In this document: positions 54,725-62,919 of the stretch, piece by piece
Layout: each line of letters starts with the position of its first letter
How positions within the stretch are numbered: the first letter of the stretch is position 1
Assembly (NCBI RefSeq): GCF_004122735.1
Contig: NZ_SDIF01000008.1
Location: 56,758 to 120,757 of the forward strand
Direction: 5' to 3'
Length of the DNA stretch: 64,000 bases
DNA from: Streptomyces sioyaensis
GTDB lineage: Bacteria > Actinomycetota > Actinomycetes > Streptomycetales > Streptomycetaceae
Program-made: the position numbers and the translations under genes
Notes under the pieces: generated by a model
What the model saw: the letters and a program-made list of their open reading frames with translations, nothing else
What the model was told of the DNA's origin: nothing
Database searches by the model: none

Positions 54725-56329
54725 ATGAGCACCCTGCAGAGCGTCCCGGCACTCGGGACGCACCCGGCCAGTGGTTCGCACGCGAGCCGCGCCGAGACTC
54801 GGGAGCAGCTTTCCAAGGCGACGTACGACCTCCTGGTGATCGGCGGCGGCATCCTGGGCATCTCCACCGCCTGGCACGCCGCACAGGCCGGACTGCGGGT
54901 GGCCCTGGTGGATGCCGGTGACTTCGCCGGCGCCACCTCCTCCGCCTCCTCCAAGCTGCTGCACGGCGGTCTGCGCTACCTGCAGACCGGCGCGGTCAAG
55001 CTGGTGGCGGAGAACCACTTCGAGCGGCGTGCGGTGTCCCGCCAGGTCGCACCGCACCTCGCCAATCCCCTGACCTTCTACCTGCCCGTGTACAAGGGCG
55101 GCCCGCACGGCGCCGCCAAGCTGGGCGCCGGCGTCTTCGCCTACTCGGCGCTGTCCGCGTTCGGCGACGGCGTCGGCCACGTCATATCCCCGGCCAAGGC
55201 GCAGCGTGACGTGCCGGAGCTGCGGACGGACAACCTCAAGGCCGTGGCCGTGTACGGCGACGACCAGATGAACGACTCCCGGATGGCCCTGATGACCGTC
55301 CGTGCGGCGGCCGCGGCCGGCGCCACGGTCCTCAACCACGCCGAGGTCACCGGCCTGCGCTTCACCCAGGGCCGGGTCACCGGCGCCGAGCTCAAGGACC
55401 GGATGGAGGGCGAGGAGTTCGGCGTCAACGCCCGCCTGGTGCTCAACGCCACCGGCCCGTGGGTGGACCACCTGCGCAAGATGGAGGACCCGAACGCGGC
55501 CCCCTCCATCCGGCTGTCGAAGGGCGCGCACCTGGTCCTCAAGCGCACCGCCCCCTGGAAGGCCGCGCTGGCCACCCCGATCGACAAGTACCGCATCACC
55601 TTCGCCCTCCCCTGGGAGGACATGCTGCTGCTGGGCACCACGGACGAGGAGTTCGAGGGCGACCCGGCGGATGTCGCGGTCACCGAGAAGGACACCGCCC
55701 AGATTCTGGACGAGGCCGCCTTCTCCGTCCGCGACCAGCAGCTGTCGCGCGATCTGATCACGTACTCCTTCGCGGGACTGCGGGTGCTGCCCGGCGGCCC
55801 CGGCGACACCTCCAAGGCCAAGCGCGAGACGGTCGTCACCGAGGGCAGCGGCGGCATGCTGTCGGTGGCCGGCGGCAAGTGGACGACCTTCCGCCACATC
55901 GGCCGTACGGTCATGAGCAAGCTCGCCGCGCTGCCCGGCCAGCCGCTGGCCGAGGACATGGAGCCGATCGCGCATCTGCCGAAGAAGCTCCCGCTGCCCG
56001 GTATCGCCAACCCGAACGCGGTCGCGCACCGGCTGCTCGTCGACGGCGGTACGCCCGGCCCGCGGATGGCCCCGGAGACCGCGCGGCACCTCGCCACCCA
56101 CTACGGCTCGCTGTCCTTCGACATCGCCCGGCTGGCGAACGAGAACCCGGCGCTGGCCGAGCGCATCCACCCCGACGCCCCGGAGATCTGGGCGCAGGTC
56201 GCCTACGCGCGCGACCACGAGTGGGCCGAGACGGTCGACGATGTGCTGCGCCGCCGCACCACCCTGATGATCCGCGGACTGGACACGGAGGACGTCCGGG
56301 CGAAGGTCAAGGACATGCTGGCGGGCTGA
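54725..56329 (+). CDS. glpD: Aerobic glycerol-3-phosphate dehydrogenase
   Basis: This 534-residue flavoprotein has the FAD loop VIGGGILGIS near residue 38, the motif SSKLLHGGLRYLQ and the C-terminal GGKWTTFRHIG. It oxidises glycerol-3-phosphate to dihydroxyacetone phosphate at the membrane. The ATG lies two bases after the glpK stop, with GAGGAG inside the end of glpK. Confidence 0.97.
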   Translation: MSTLQSVPALGTHPASGSHASRAETREQLSKATYDLLVIGGGILGISTAWHAAQAGLRVALVDAGDFAGATSSASSKLLHGGLRYLQTGAVKLVAENHFERRAVSRQVAPHLANPLTFYLPVYKGGPHGAAKLGAGVFAYSALSAFGDGVGHVISPAKAQRDVPELRTDNLKAVAVYGDDQMNDSRMALMTVRAAAAAGATVLNHAEVTGLRFTQGRVTGAELKDRMEGEEFGVNARLVLNATGPWVDHLRKMEDPNAAPSIRLSKGAHLVLKRTAPWKAALATPIDKYRITFALPWEDMLLLGTTDEEFEGDPADVAVTEKDTAQILDEAAFSVRDQQLSRDLITYSFAGLRVLPGGPGDTSKAKRETVVTEGSGGMLSVAGGKWTTFRHIGRTVMSKLAALPGQPLAEDMEPIAHLPKKLPLPGIANPNAVAHRLLVDGGTPGPRMAPETARHLATHYGSLSFDIARLANENPALAERIHPDAPEIWAQVAYARDHEWAETVDDVLRRRTTLMIRGLDTEDVRAKVKDMLAG

Positions 56330-56642
56330 GCGGAGGCGCCGGACGCGGCCGACGACGGCTGAGGGCCGGGAGCTGAGAGCCGTCAGCTGACGGTGCGTCA
56401 TGGCGGCGTACGGCGCGTGAGGAGGGGGCGGTCCACGGGGGCCGCCCCATCGTCGTCTCCGCGTGCGGGGCGCGTGCCGGGATGGCGCTGTCCGTCGATT
56501 TCGCCGCCACGGAGGAGGACTGGGCCGCCCATCGGAGCGGCCGGGATGGGCATCACAGGTCATAATGGGCTCAGACATCGGATGTCTGTGCCAGTCATCC
56601 GGGGCGAGATCCGGACGGGTCCGGGCGGGCGGGGAGGTCGGC
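56330..56642. other. 313-bp intergenic region before the FadR-type gene
   Basis: It follows glpD and contains a -10-like CATAAT (56561-56566) and a perfect operator palindrome (56572-56588). I see no coding frame with support here. Confidence 0.6.
56572..56588. promoter_or_regulatory. Perfect palindromic operator before the FadR-type regulator
   Basis: CAGACATC-G-GATGTCTG, 8-bp arms with one central base, six bases after a CATAAT -10 element. It would overlap the transcription start and fits autoregulation. Confidence 0.65.
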
Positions 56643-57314
56643 ATGGCGGTCACCGACGAGGCGATCGAGAAGATCAAGGGCATGATCGTCTCCGGCGCGC
56701 TGCGGCCGGGCGACCGGCTGCCGAAGGAGAGCGAGCTGGCGGCCGAGCTCGGCCTGTCCCGCAACTCCCTGCGGGAGGCGGTGCGCGCGCTCTCCCTCAT
56801 CCGCATCCTGGACGTGCGCCAGGGCGACGGCACGTATGTCACCAGCCTGGACCCCACCCTCCTGCTGGAGGCGATGAGTTTCGTGGTGGACTTCCACCGC
56901 GACGACACGGTGCTGGAGTTCCTCGCCGTCCGCCGGATCCTGGAGCCGGCCGCCACGGCCATGGCGGCCGGCCGGATCCCGGTGGAGGAACTGGACGCCC
57001 TGGAGGCCCAGTTGAACGCGTTGGGGCCGGCCCCCTCGGTCGAGGATCTGGTCGCCTGCGATCTGGAGTTCCACCGCGGCATCGTGGCGGCCTCCGGCAA
57101 CTCCGTGCTGTGCTCCCTGCTGGAGGGGCTGTCCGGGCCGACCACCCGGGCCAGGGTCTGGCGGGGGCTGACGCAGAAGGACGCGGTGACACGCACCCTC
57201 ACCGAGCACCGGGCGATCCTCGGTGCGCTGCGCGACCGGGACGCGGAGGCGGCGCGGGCCTGGGCGACGGTGCACATCGCGAGCGTGGAGCAGTGGCTGC
57301 GCGCCTCGCTGTGA
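56643..57314 (+). CDS. FadR-type GntR regulator of the sugar cluster
   Basis: This 223-residue protein has a winged helix (about 4-70, KESELAAELGLSRNSLREAVRALSLI) and an FCD domain (about 85-215, with EPAATAMAAGRI, CDLEFHRGIVAASGN and TEHRAILGALRDRD, which carry the metal-binding Asp/His set). ATG 56643 follows GGGGAGG. It is convergent with the SDR gene of a deoxy-sugar cluster and is the nearest regulator to it, so it may control that cluster. Confidence 0.9.
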   Translation: MAVTDEAIEKIKGMIVSGALRPGDRLPKESELAAELGLSRNSLREAVRALSLIRILDVRQGDGTYVTSLDPTLLLEAMSFVVDFHRDDTVLEFLAVRRILEPAATAMAAGRIPVEELDALEAQLNALGPAPSVEDLVACDLEFHRGIVAASGNSVLCSLLEGLSGPTTRARVWRGLTQKDAVTRTLTEHRAILGALRDRDAEAARAWATVHIASVEQWLRASL

Positions 57315-57353
57315 GGCGGGTGCCCACACCCGGCCCGCGCCCGGCCCACTTCC

Positions 57354-57410
57354 GGCCCACGCCCGCCTGCGCCCGGCCCACGCCCGCCTGCGCCCGGCCC
57401 GCGCCCGGCC
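57354..57410. repeat. C-rich tandem repeat (21-bp period) between convergent genes
   Basis: A 21-base unit beginning GGCCCACGCCCGCCTGCGC repeats at 57354 and 57375 and then decays. The plus-strand sequence is C-rich with little self-pairing, as in Rho utilisation regions. No hairpin terminator is evident in the 97-base gap. Confidence 0.6.
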
Positions 57411-57411
57411 G

Positions 57412-58197
57412 TCAGGCCGCGAAGCCGCCGTCCACCGCGATCGAGGCGCCCGTGATGTAGCGTCCGCCGCCGCCCGCCAGATGGGCCACCGTCGCCGCGA
57501 CATCCGCGCCCCGGCCGTACGCCCCCAGCGCGGTGAGCCCCGCCTGCATCGCCGCACTGTCGCCGTCCGCGGGGTTCATATCGGTGTCGATGGGCCCCGG
57601 GTGCACGAGGTTGGCGGTGATCCCGCGCGCCCCCAGCTCCCGGGCCAGGGTCCTGGTCAGGCCGGTGAGCGCGGCCTTGCTGGTGGCGTAGAGGCTGCCG
57701 CCGGGGAAGGCGACCCGCTCGGCCATACAGCTGCCGATGGAGATGATCCGCCCGCCCTCGGTCAGATGCGCCGCCGCGGCCTGCGCCGCCAGGAACGGCG
57801 CCCGGACATTGGTCCACAGCACCCGGTCGACATCGTCGAGGGCGATGTCCTCGAACGGCCCGAGCACGCCGATGCCCGCGTTGTTCACCAGGATGTCCAG
57901 CCGCCCGAACCGGTCGACGGCGCCGGCCACCGAGGCCCGCACGGCTTCCGCGTCACCGCTGTCGGCCCGTACCGCCCAGGCCTGCCCCCCGGCCCGCTCG
58001 ATCTCCTTGACCACCTGCGCGGCGAGGTCCTGCCCGCTCCGGAAGGTCAGGGCCACCGCCGCGCCGTCGGCGGCCAGCCGCAGCGCGATCGCCCGGCCGA
58101 TCCCCCGGCTGCCACCGGTCACCAGCGCCACCTTGCCGGCCAGCGGCCGGACGCCGTTCCCCGCCACCGTCGTCTCCGTCAGCACCGTCGCCGTCAT
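57412..58197 (-). CDS. SDR family oxidoreductase
   Basis: This 261-residue protein has the cofactor loop TGGSRGIG (near residue 27), LVNNAG, the catalytic serine in ISIGSC, YATSK and the C-terminal DGG. I chose ATG 58197 because GAAGG lies eight bases before it; ATG 58203 is in the same frame. It lies 181 bases after the amidohydrolase gene and probably has its own promoter. It could be a sugar or deoxy-acid dehydrogenase of the cluster; the substrate is not visible. Confidence 0.88.
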   Translation of the reverse strand: MTATVLTETTVAGNGVRPLAGKVALVTGGSRGIGRAIALRLAADGAAVALTFRSGQDLAAQVVKEIERAGGQAWAVRADSGDAEAVRASVAGAVDRFGRLDILVNNAGIGVLGPFEDIALDDVDRVLWTNVRAPFLAAQAAAAHLTEGGRIISIGSCMAERVAFPGGSLYATSKAALTGLTRTLARELGARGITANLVHPGPIDTDMNPADGDSAAMQAGLTALGAYGRGADVAATVAHLAGGGGRYITGASIAVDGGFAA

Positions 58198-58212
58198 CGT
58201 CATCACCTTCGT

Positions 58213-58332
58213 ATCGAGTCGTCCGTGGCCGGGCGCAGCCGTGCGGAATGCCGTGCTTCCGTATGCCGTGCTTCCGTGGCTTCCGCAGGGGCGGCGCCGT
58301 GTCGCGGGGGTTGCTCCGCGGTACGACTCGAT
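58213..58332. repeat. Wide 10-bp inverted repeat and a 15-bp tandem repeat upstream of the SDR gene
   Basis: ATCGAGTCGT (58213-58222) is complemented by ACGACTCGAT (58323-58332). Between them ATGCCGTGCTTCCGT is present twice in tandem (58248-58262 and 58263-58277). All of it lies in the presumed SDR promoter region. Confidence 0.65.
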
Positions 58333-58378
58333 CTTCCGGCGCGGCGGGCGCCGTGGCTGGCGGAATCCGGACGCCGTG

Positions 58379-59236
58379 TCAGCGGCCCGCGGACTCCGCT
58401 GCCGGCGGCGCCCCGACCCCGTAGACCCGCCCGGCCGTGCCCCCGAAGACGTCCGACCGTTCCGCCGCCGCGAGTTGTCCGGTGGCCGCCTCCGCGAGCG
58501 CGACGACGTCCTCATAGCCGGCGGCCAGGGTGCACACCGGCCAGTCGGAGCCGAACATCACCCGGCCGGGGCCGAAGGCGTCCAGGACGTGCCGGGCGTA
58601 GGGCAGGATCTGCTGCGGCCGCCAGCCGTCCCAGTCGGCCTCGGTGACCAGCCCGGACAGCTTGCAGCTGACATTCGGCAGCGCGGCGAGGGCGGTGACG
58701 GCGTCCGCCCACGGCTGCCACTCCCCCGAGGCGACCGGCGGTTTGGCGGCGTGGTCCAGTACGAACGCCAGCTGGGGCAGGGCACGTACCGCGGTGTGCG
58801 CGGCGGGCAGTTCGCGCGGGGTGACCAGCAGGTCGTAGACCAGTCCGGCGTCGGCCAGGACGCCCAGGCCGCGCAGCACGTCGGGGCGGGTGAGCCAGTC
58901 GGGGTCCGGTTCGTCCTGTACCTGGTGCCGGATGCCCACCAGCCCCGCGGGCAGCGCCGTCAGCACCTCGGCGAGCGCCGGATCGCGGAGATCGGCCCAA
59001 CCGACGACGCCGGTGACCGGCCCCTGCCCCGCCGCGAGGGTGAGCAGTTCGGCGGTCTCCTCGTACGAGGACGACGACTGGACGAGGAGCGTGCCGTCGA
59101 CGCCGTGCGAGGTCAGATGCGGGGTGAGGTCGGACAGCGCGTAGTTGCGGCGGATCGGATCGGCCCAGGGGCCGTCCATCCAGGGCTGTTCGCGCCGGCT
59201 GAGGTCCCACAGGTGGTGATGGGCGTCGATACGCAT
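58379..59236 (-). CDS. Amidohydrolase-family lactonase (L-fuconolactonase-like)
   Basis: This 285-residue protein belongs to the amidohydrolase 2 family: the HxH motif DAHHHLWD at residues 4-11, LDHAAKPP near 160 and GSDWPVC near 235. These are the TIM-barrel metal ligands. The close family includes L-fucono- and L-rhamnono-lactonases. It lies 24 bases after the aldo/keto reductase gene, which would make the lactone. ATG 59236 used. Confidence 0.9.
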   Translation of the reverse strand: MRIDAHHHLWDLSRREQPWMDGPWADPIRRNYALSDLTPHLTSHGVDGTLLVQSSSSYEETAELLTLAAGQGPVTGVVGWADLRDPALAEVLTALPAGLVGIRHQVQDEPDPDWLTRPDVLRGLGVLADAGLVYDLLVTPRELPAAHTAVRALPQLAFVLDHAAKPPVASGEWQPWADAVTALAALPNVSCKLSGLVTEADWDGWRPQQILPYARHVLDAFGPGRVMFGSDWPVCTLAAGYEDVVALAEAATGQLAAAERSDVFGGTAGRVYGVGAPPAAESAGR

Positions 59237-59260
59237 CGGGGGCGCGCTCCGGGATCGGGC

Positions 59261-60262
59261 TCAGTCGTTCAGGGGCAGCGGCAGATCGGGGTCGAGCAGG
59301 CCGCGGGCGACGAGCGTATGCCAGAGCGCGTCCGGGATGTCATGGGTGAACTGCCGGGCGTTCTCGGCCATTTCGTCCGGTGTGGCGGCGCCGACCACGG
59401 CCGCGGCGACGGCACGGTGCCCGAAGGGGAAGCGGAGCGCCACCGCTTTGAGGGGCACATCGAACTCCGCGCAGACGGACGCAAGTTGACGCGCGCGGTC
59501 GAGCACGGTGGCAGGGGCCGGTGTGTAGTTGTAGGGCGCGCCGGGTGACGGGTCGGCCAGCAGACCGGAGTTGTAGACGCCGCCGACAACGACCGAGGTG
59601 CCGCGGCGGACGCAGACCGGCAGCAGATCGTCGACGGCGGTGCGCTCCAGCAGGGTCCAGCGGCCGGCGCAGAGCACCACGTCGACGTCGAGGTCGGCGA
59701 CCAGACGGGCGAGCACATCACTGTGGTTCATGCCGAACCCGATGGCCCGGACCGTCCCCTGGGCGCGCAGCTCGGCAAGGGCCGGGAAGCCGGTCTCGTA
59801 CACCTCGCGCAGCCGGCCCTCGACGTCGTGCAGCAGGACGATGTCGACGGCGTCCACCCCGAGCCGGGTCAGCGACCCTTCGAGCGTGGCCCGGATGCCG
59901 TCGCGGGAGAGGTCCCACATGCGGGCCCGCGCGGGGGTGTCCACGAAGCCCTCGCCCGCCGCGCGCTCCCCCGGGGCGAGCGGCCGCAGCCGGCGGCCGA
60001 CCTTGGTGGAGAGGGTGTAGCGGACCCGGTCGTGGCCCCGCAGCGCCCGGCCGAGGCGCTCCTCGGAGAGGCCCACGCCGTAGTGGGGCGCGGTGTCGAA
60101 GTAGTGGGCACCGGTGTCGAGGGCGGTGCGGACGACCTCGCGCGCCTGCGCCTCGGGGACGGCGCGGTAGAGGTTGCCGAGCGGCGCACAGCCCAGCCCC
60201 AGGGGTGGGACGGTGACGCCGCTGTGCCCCAACTCCCTTGGCCCGTACGAGGGATAGCGCAT
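59261..60262 (-). CDS. Aldo/keto reductase (L-fucose or D-threo-aldose 1-dehydrogenase-like)
   Basis: This 333-residue protein has PPLGLGCAPLGNLYR at the start and the AKR catalytic tetrad region HYFDTAPHYGVGLSEERLG (D and Y), STKVGR (K) and LLHDVE (H). It matches the D-threo-aldose 1-dehydrogenase/L-fucose dehydrogenase group, which oxidises the sugar at C1 to a lactone. It lies nine bases after the permease gene and upstream of the lactonase, in the expected order. Confidence 0.9.
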   Translation of the reverse strand: MRYPSYGPRELGHSGVTVPPLGLGCAPLGNLYRAVPEAQAREVVRTALDTGAHYFDTAPHYGVGLSEERLGRALRGHDRVRYTLSTKVGRRLRPLAPGERAAGEGFVDTPARARMWDLSRDGIRATLEGSLTRLGVDAVDIVLLHDVEGRLREVYETGFPALAELRAQGTVRAIGFGMNHSDVLARLVADLDVDVVLCAGRWTLLERTAVDDLLPVCVRRGTSVVVGGVYNSGLLADPSPGAPYNYTPAPATVLDRARQLASVCAEFDVPLKAVALRFPFGHRAVAAAVVGAATPDEMAENARQFTHDIPDALWHTLVARGLLDPDLPLPLND

Positions 60263-60271
60263 GGCGGCCGC

Positions 60272-61306
60272 TCAGTCCTGCTTCTCGCCGCTGGTGAAGC
60301 GGGAGATGACCAGGGCGATGATGATGATCAGGCCGTTGAGGAACTGCGTCCACAGGGGCGGCACCCCGGCCAGCGTCATCACATTGATCACGAGCTGGAG
60401 GGTGAGGACACCGGTGAGCGCGCCGAAGAGGGTGCCCCGGCCGCCCTTGAGGCCGATGCCGCCGATCACCGCGGCGGCGAAGACCTGGAAGATCCAGCCG
60501 TTGCCCTGGCTCGCGGAGACCGCGCCGTAGTGGCCGGTGTAGAGAATCCCCGCGAAGGCGGCGAGCACCCCGCCGAGCGTCAGCACGGTCCAGGTGAGGC
60601 GGTCCACCCGGATGCCGGCCGCGCGGGCCGCCTCCGGGTTGCCGCCGACCGCGTACAGCGCCCGCCCGTGCCGGAGACAGCCCAGGGCGGCGCCGCCGAG
60701 GGCGAAGAGGGCGAGGCAGATCCATACGGCGGCCGGGATGCCCAGCCAGTCGGCCTTGCCCAGATAGGCGAAGGAGTCGGGGACGTCGCCGATGGACCGG
60801 CCCTCGGAGATGCCCACTTGCAGTCCGCGCAGCATGGTCAGCATGCCGAGGGTGGCGATGAAGCCGTTGACCCGCAGGGTGAGGATCAGGAAGCCGTTGG
60901 TGGCGCCGACGGCCGCGCCCACGGCCAGGCAGAGCGGGACCGCCGTCCAGGAGGGGAGGAGCCCCAGCCCGGCGAAGCGGGCGCCGTGTGCGGGCGTCAC
61001 CAGCCACAGAGCGAGCACCGGGGCCAGGCCGATGGTCGACTCCAGCGACAGATCCATCCGCCCGCTGATCAGGATGAGCGCCTCACCGAGCACCAGCAGG
61101 CCCAGCTCGGTGGACTGCTGGACGACGCCGATGAGGTTGTCCCCGGTGAGGAACGCGGGCGAGACGATGAAGCCGATGACACCCAGCACGAAGATCACCG
61201 GCACCAGGGAGAGGTCCCGCCAGCGGCCCGGGCCGACCCGGGGCCGGCGGCGTGGTGCGGCGGTGCCGGGGCGCCGGGTGGCCGGCGGCGAGGCGGTCTC
61301 GGTCAT
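60272..61306 (-). CDS. Sugar ABC transporter permease (RbsC/AraH type)
   Basis: This 344-residue protein has about nine hydrophobic helices and the family loop AARAAGIRVDRLTW with GNPEAA before it, plus GGIGLKGGRGTLFGALTGV. The ATG at 61306 overlaps the ATPase stop by four bases (ATGA). It imports a monosaccharide with the neighbouring ATPase and binding protein. Confidence 0.92.
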   Translation of the reverse strand: MTETASPPATRRPGTAAPRRRPRVGPGRWRDLSLVPVIFVLGVIGFIVSPAFLTGDNLIGVVQQSTELGLLVLGEALILISGRMDLSLESTIGLAPVLALWLVTPAHGARFAGLGLLPSWTAVPLCLAVGAAVGATNGFLILTLRVNGFIATLGMLTMLRGLQVGISEGRSIGDVPDSFAYLGKADWLGIPAAVWICLALFALGGAALGCLRHGRALYAVGGNPEAARAAGIRVDRLTWTVLTLGGVLAAFAGILYTGHYGAVSASQGNGWIFQVFAAAVIGGIGLKGGRGTLFGALTGVLTLQLVINVMTLAGVPPLWTQFLNGLIIIIALVISRFTSGEKQD

Positions 61307-62919
61307 GGCGCGGTCCCTTCCGTTCCGTCGGTGGCGGGGCGGGCCGGTGCGGCGGTCCGACCGGTGTCCGGTGCGGCAGTCCGACCGGTGTCCGGCGGGC
61401 CGTCCGGGCCGCCGGTGCCCGTCATGCCCTCCATGGCGGCGACCAGTTCGTGGTCGTGCCAGCCGGCCGCGAACTCGGCGGTCACCCGGCCGTGGAAGAC
61501 CGCCAGCACCCGGTCGCAGATCCGCAGATCGTCCAGCTCGTCGGAGACGATCACGGCGCCGCTCCCCCGGTCGGCGACCTCCCGTACGACGCCCAGCAGC
61601 GCCTCCTTGGACCGGACGTCGACGCCGTTGGTGGGCCGGACGGCCACCAGCACCGCGGGATCGCGGGCCAGCGCGCGGGCGACCACCACCTTCTGCTGGT
61701 TGCCGCCGGAGAGTCCGGACACCGGCTGGCCGGGCCCGGTCGTCCTGATGTCCAGTGCGGCGATCATCCGCCGGGCGAACTCGCGGGTCCGGGAGGGCAG
61801 GACGGTGCCCAGCGGCCCGAGCCGGCCGGTGACGGTCAGGGTGGCGTTCTCGGCGACGCTGCGGCCCGGGACGAGTCCCTCGCGGTGCCGGTCCTCGGGG
61901 ACGTAGCCGATGCCCGCGTCGAGGGCGTGCGGCACGCTGCCGGTGCGGACCGGCCGCCCGCACACCGTGATCCGGCCGCCGTCCGGGGCGCGCAGCCCGG
62001 CCAGGGTCTGCCCGATCGCGGTGCCGCCGCCGGCCGCGCCGCCCGCGAGCCCCACCACCTCGCCGCCGCGTACGGTCAGATCGAGCGGTGCGAAGTGCCC
62101 GTCGACGGCCAGCCCTTCGGTCTGCAGCACCGCCTCCCGCACCGTCCGCGCGCCCGCCCGCGGCTGCCGCGCGGCCGCCGCCTCCTCCCCCGTCATCGCC
62201 GCCACCAGCGCGTCCTCGGCCAGTCCGGGGACCGGCGCGGTCAGTACGTGCCGGGCGTCCCGGAAGACGGTGACGGTGTCGCACAGCTCGTGGACCTCCT
62301 GCAGATGGTGCGAGATGAACAGGAAGGCCACCCCCTGGTCGCGCAGCTCCCGCAGCTTGCCGAAGAGCCGGGCGATGCCCCGGGCGTCCAGCCGCGCGGT
62401 GGGCTCGTCGAGGACGAGCAGCCGGGCGCCGCACGACAGCGCCCGGGCGATCTCCACGAACTGCCGCTGCTCGACGCCGAGATCCTTGATCCGGGCGGCC
62501 GGGTCGGCCTCGACGCCGTACTCGGCGAGCAGTGCCCGGGCCCGCTCCCGCAGCGCCCGCCAGCGGATGGTGCGTCCGCCCGGGAAGCGGCCCAGGTAGA
62601 GGTTCTCCGCAACGGTCAGCTCCGGCACGGTCATCGACCTCTGGTGGACGCAGGCGACTCTGCGCCGCCAGGCGGCGGTGTCGCCCCAGGCGGGTGCGGG
62701 CGCACCGTCGAAGGTGACGCGGCCGGCGTCCGGGCGTGCCATACCGGTCAGCACGGACACCAGCGTCGACTTGCCGGCGCCGTTGCGGCCGACGAGGGCG
62801 TGCGCCTCGCCGGGCCGTACGGTCAGCCGGGCGCCGTCGAGGGCGACGGTGGGGCCGTAGCGTTTGACGATTCCCTCGGCGTGCACGGCCGCCGGCCGCT
62901 CGCCGGTCTCCGCGCCCAT
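61303..62919 (-). CDS. Sugar ABC transporter ATPase, duplicated (RbsA/XylG type)
   Basis: This 538-residue protein has two ATPase halves. The first has Walker A GRNGAGKST and the signature LGVEQRQFVEIARAL. The second has a degenerate Walker A (GLAGGAAGGGTAIGQTL) and the intact signature LSGGNQQKVVVARAL, the usual asymmetry of this family. The ATG at 62919 shares one base with the stop codon of the binding-protein gene. Confidence 0.93.
   Translation of the reverse strand: MGAETGERPAAVHAEGIVKRYGPTVALDGARLTVRPGEAHALVGRNGAGKSTLVSVLTGMARPDAGRVTFDGAPAPAWGDTAAWRRRVACVHQRSMTVPELTVAENLYLGRFPGGRTIRWRALRERARALLAEYGVEADPAARIKDLGVEQRQFVEIARALSCGARLLVLDEPTARLDARGIARLFGKLRELRDQGVAFLFISHHLQEVHELCDTVTVFRDARHVLTAPVPGLAEDALVAAMTGEEAAAARQPRAGARTVREAVLQTEGLAVDGHFAPLDLTVRGGEVVGLAGGAAGGGTAIGQTLAGLRAPDGGRITVCGRPVRTGSVPHALDAGIGYVPEDRHREGLVPGRSVAENATLTVTGRLGPLGTVLPSRTREFARRMIAALDIRTTGPGQPVSGLSGGNQQKVVVARALARDPAVLVAVRPTNGVDVRSKEALLGVVREVADRGSGAVIVSDELDDLRICDRVLAVFHGRVTAEFAAGWHDHELVAAMEGMTGTGGPDGPPDTGRTAAPDTGRTAAPARPATDGTEGTAP

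Noticed and set aside
57354..57410. Short repeats as a CRISPR array
   Set aside because: The units are contiguous with no unique spacers, and no cas gene is in the window.
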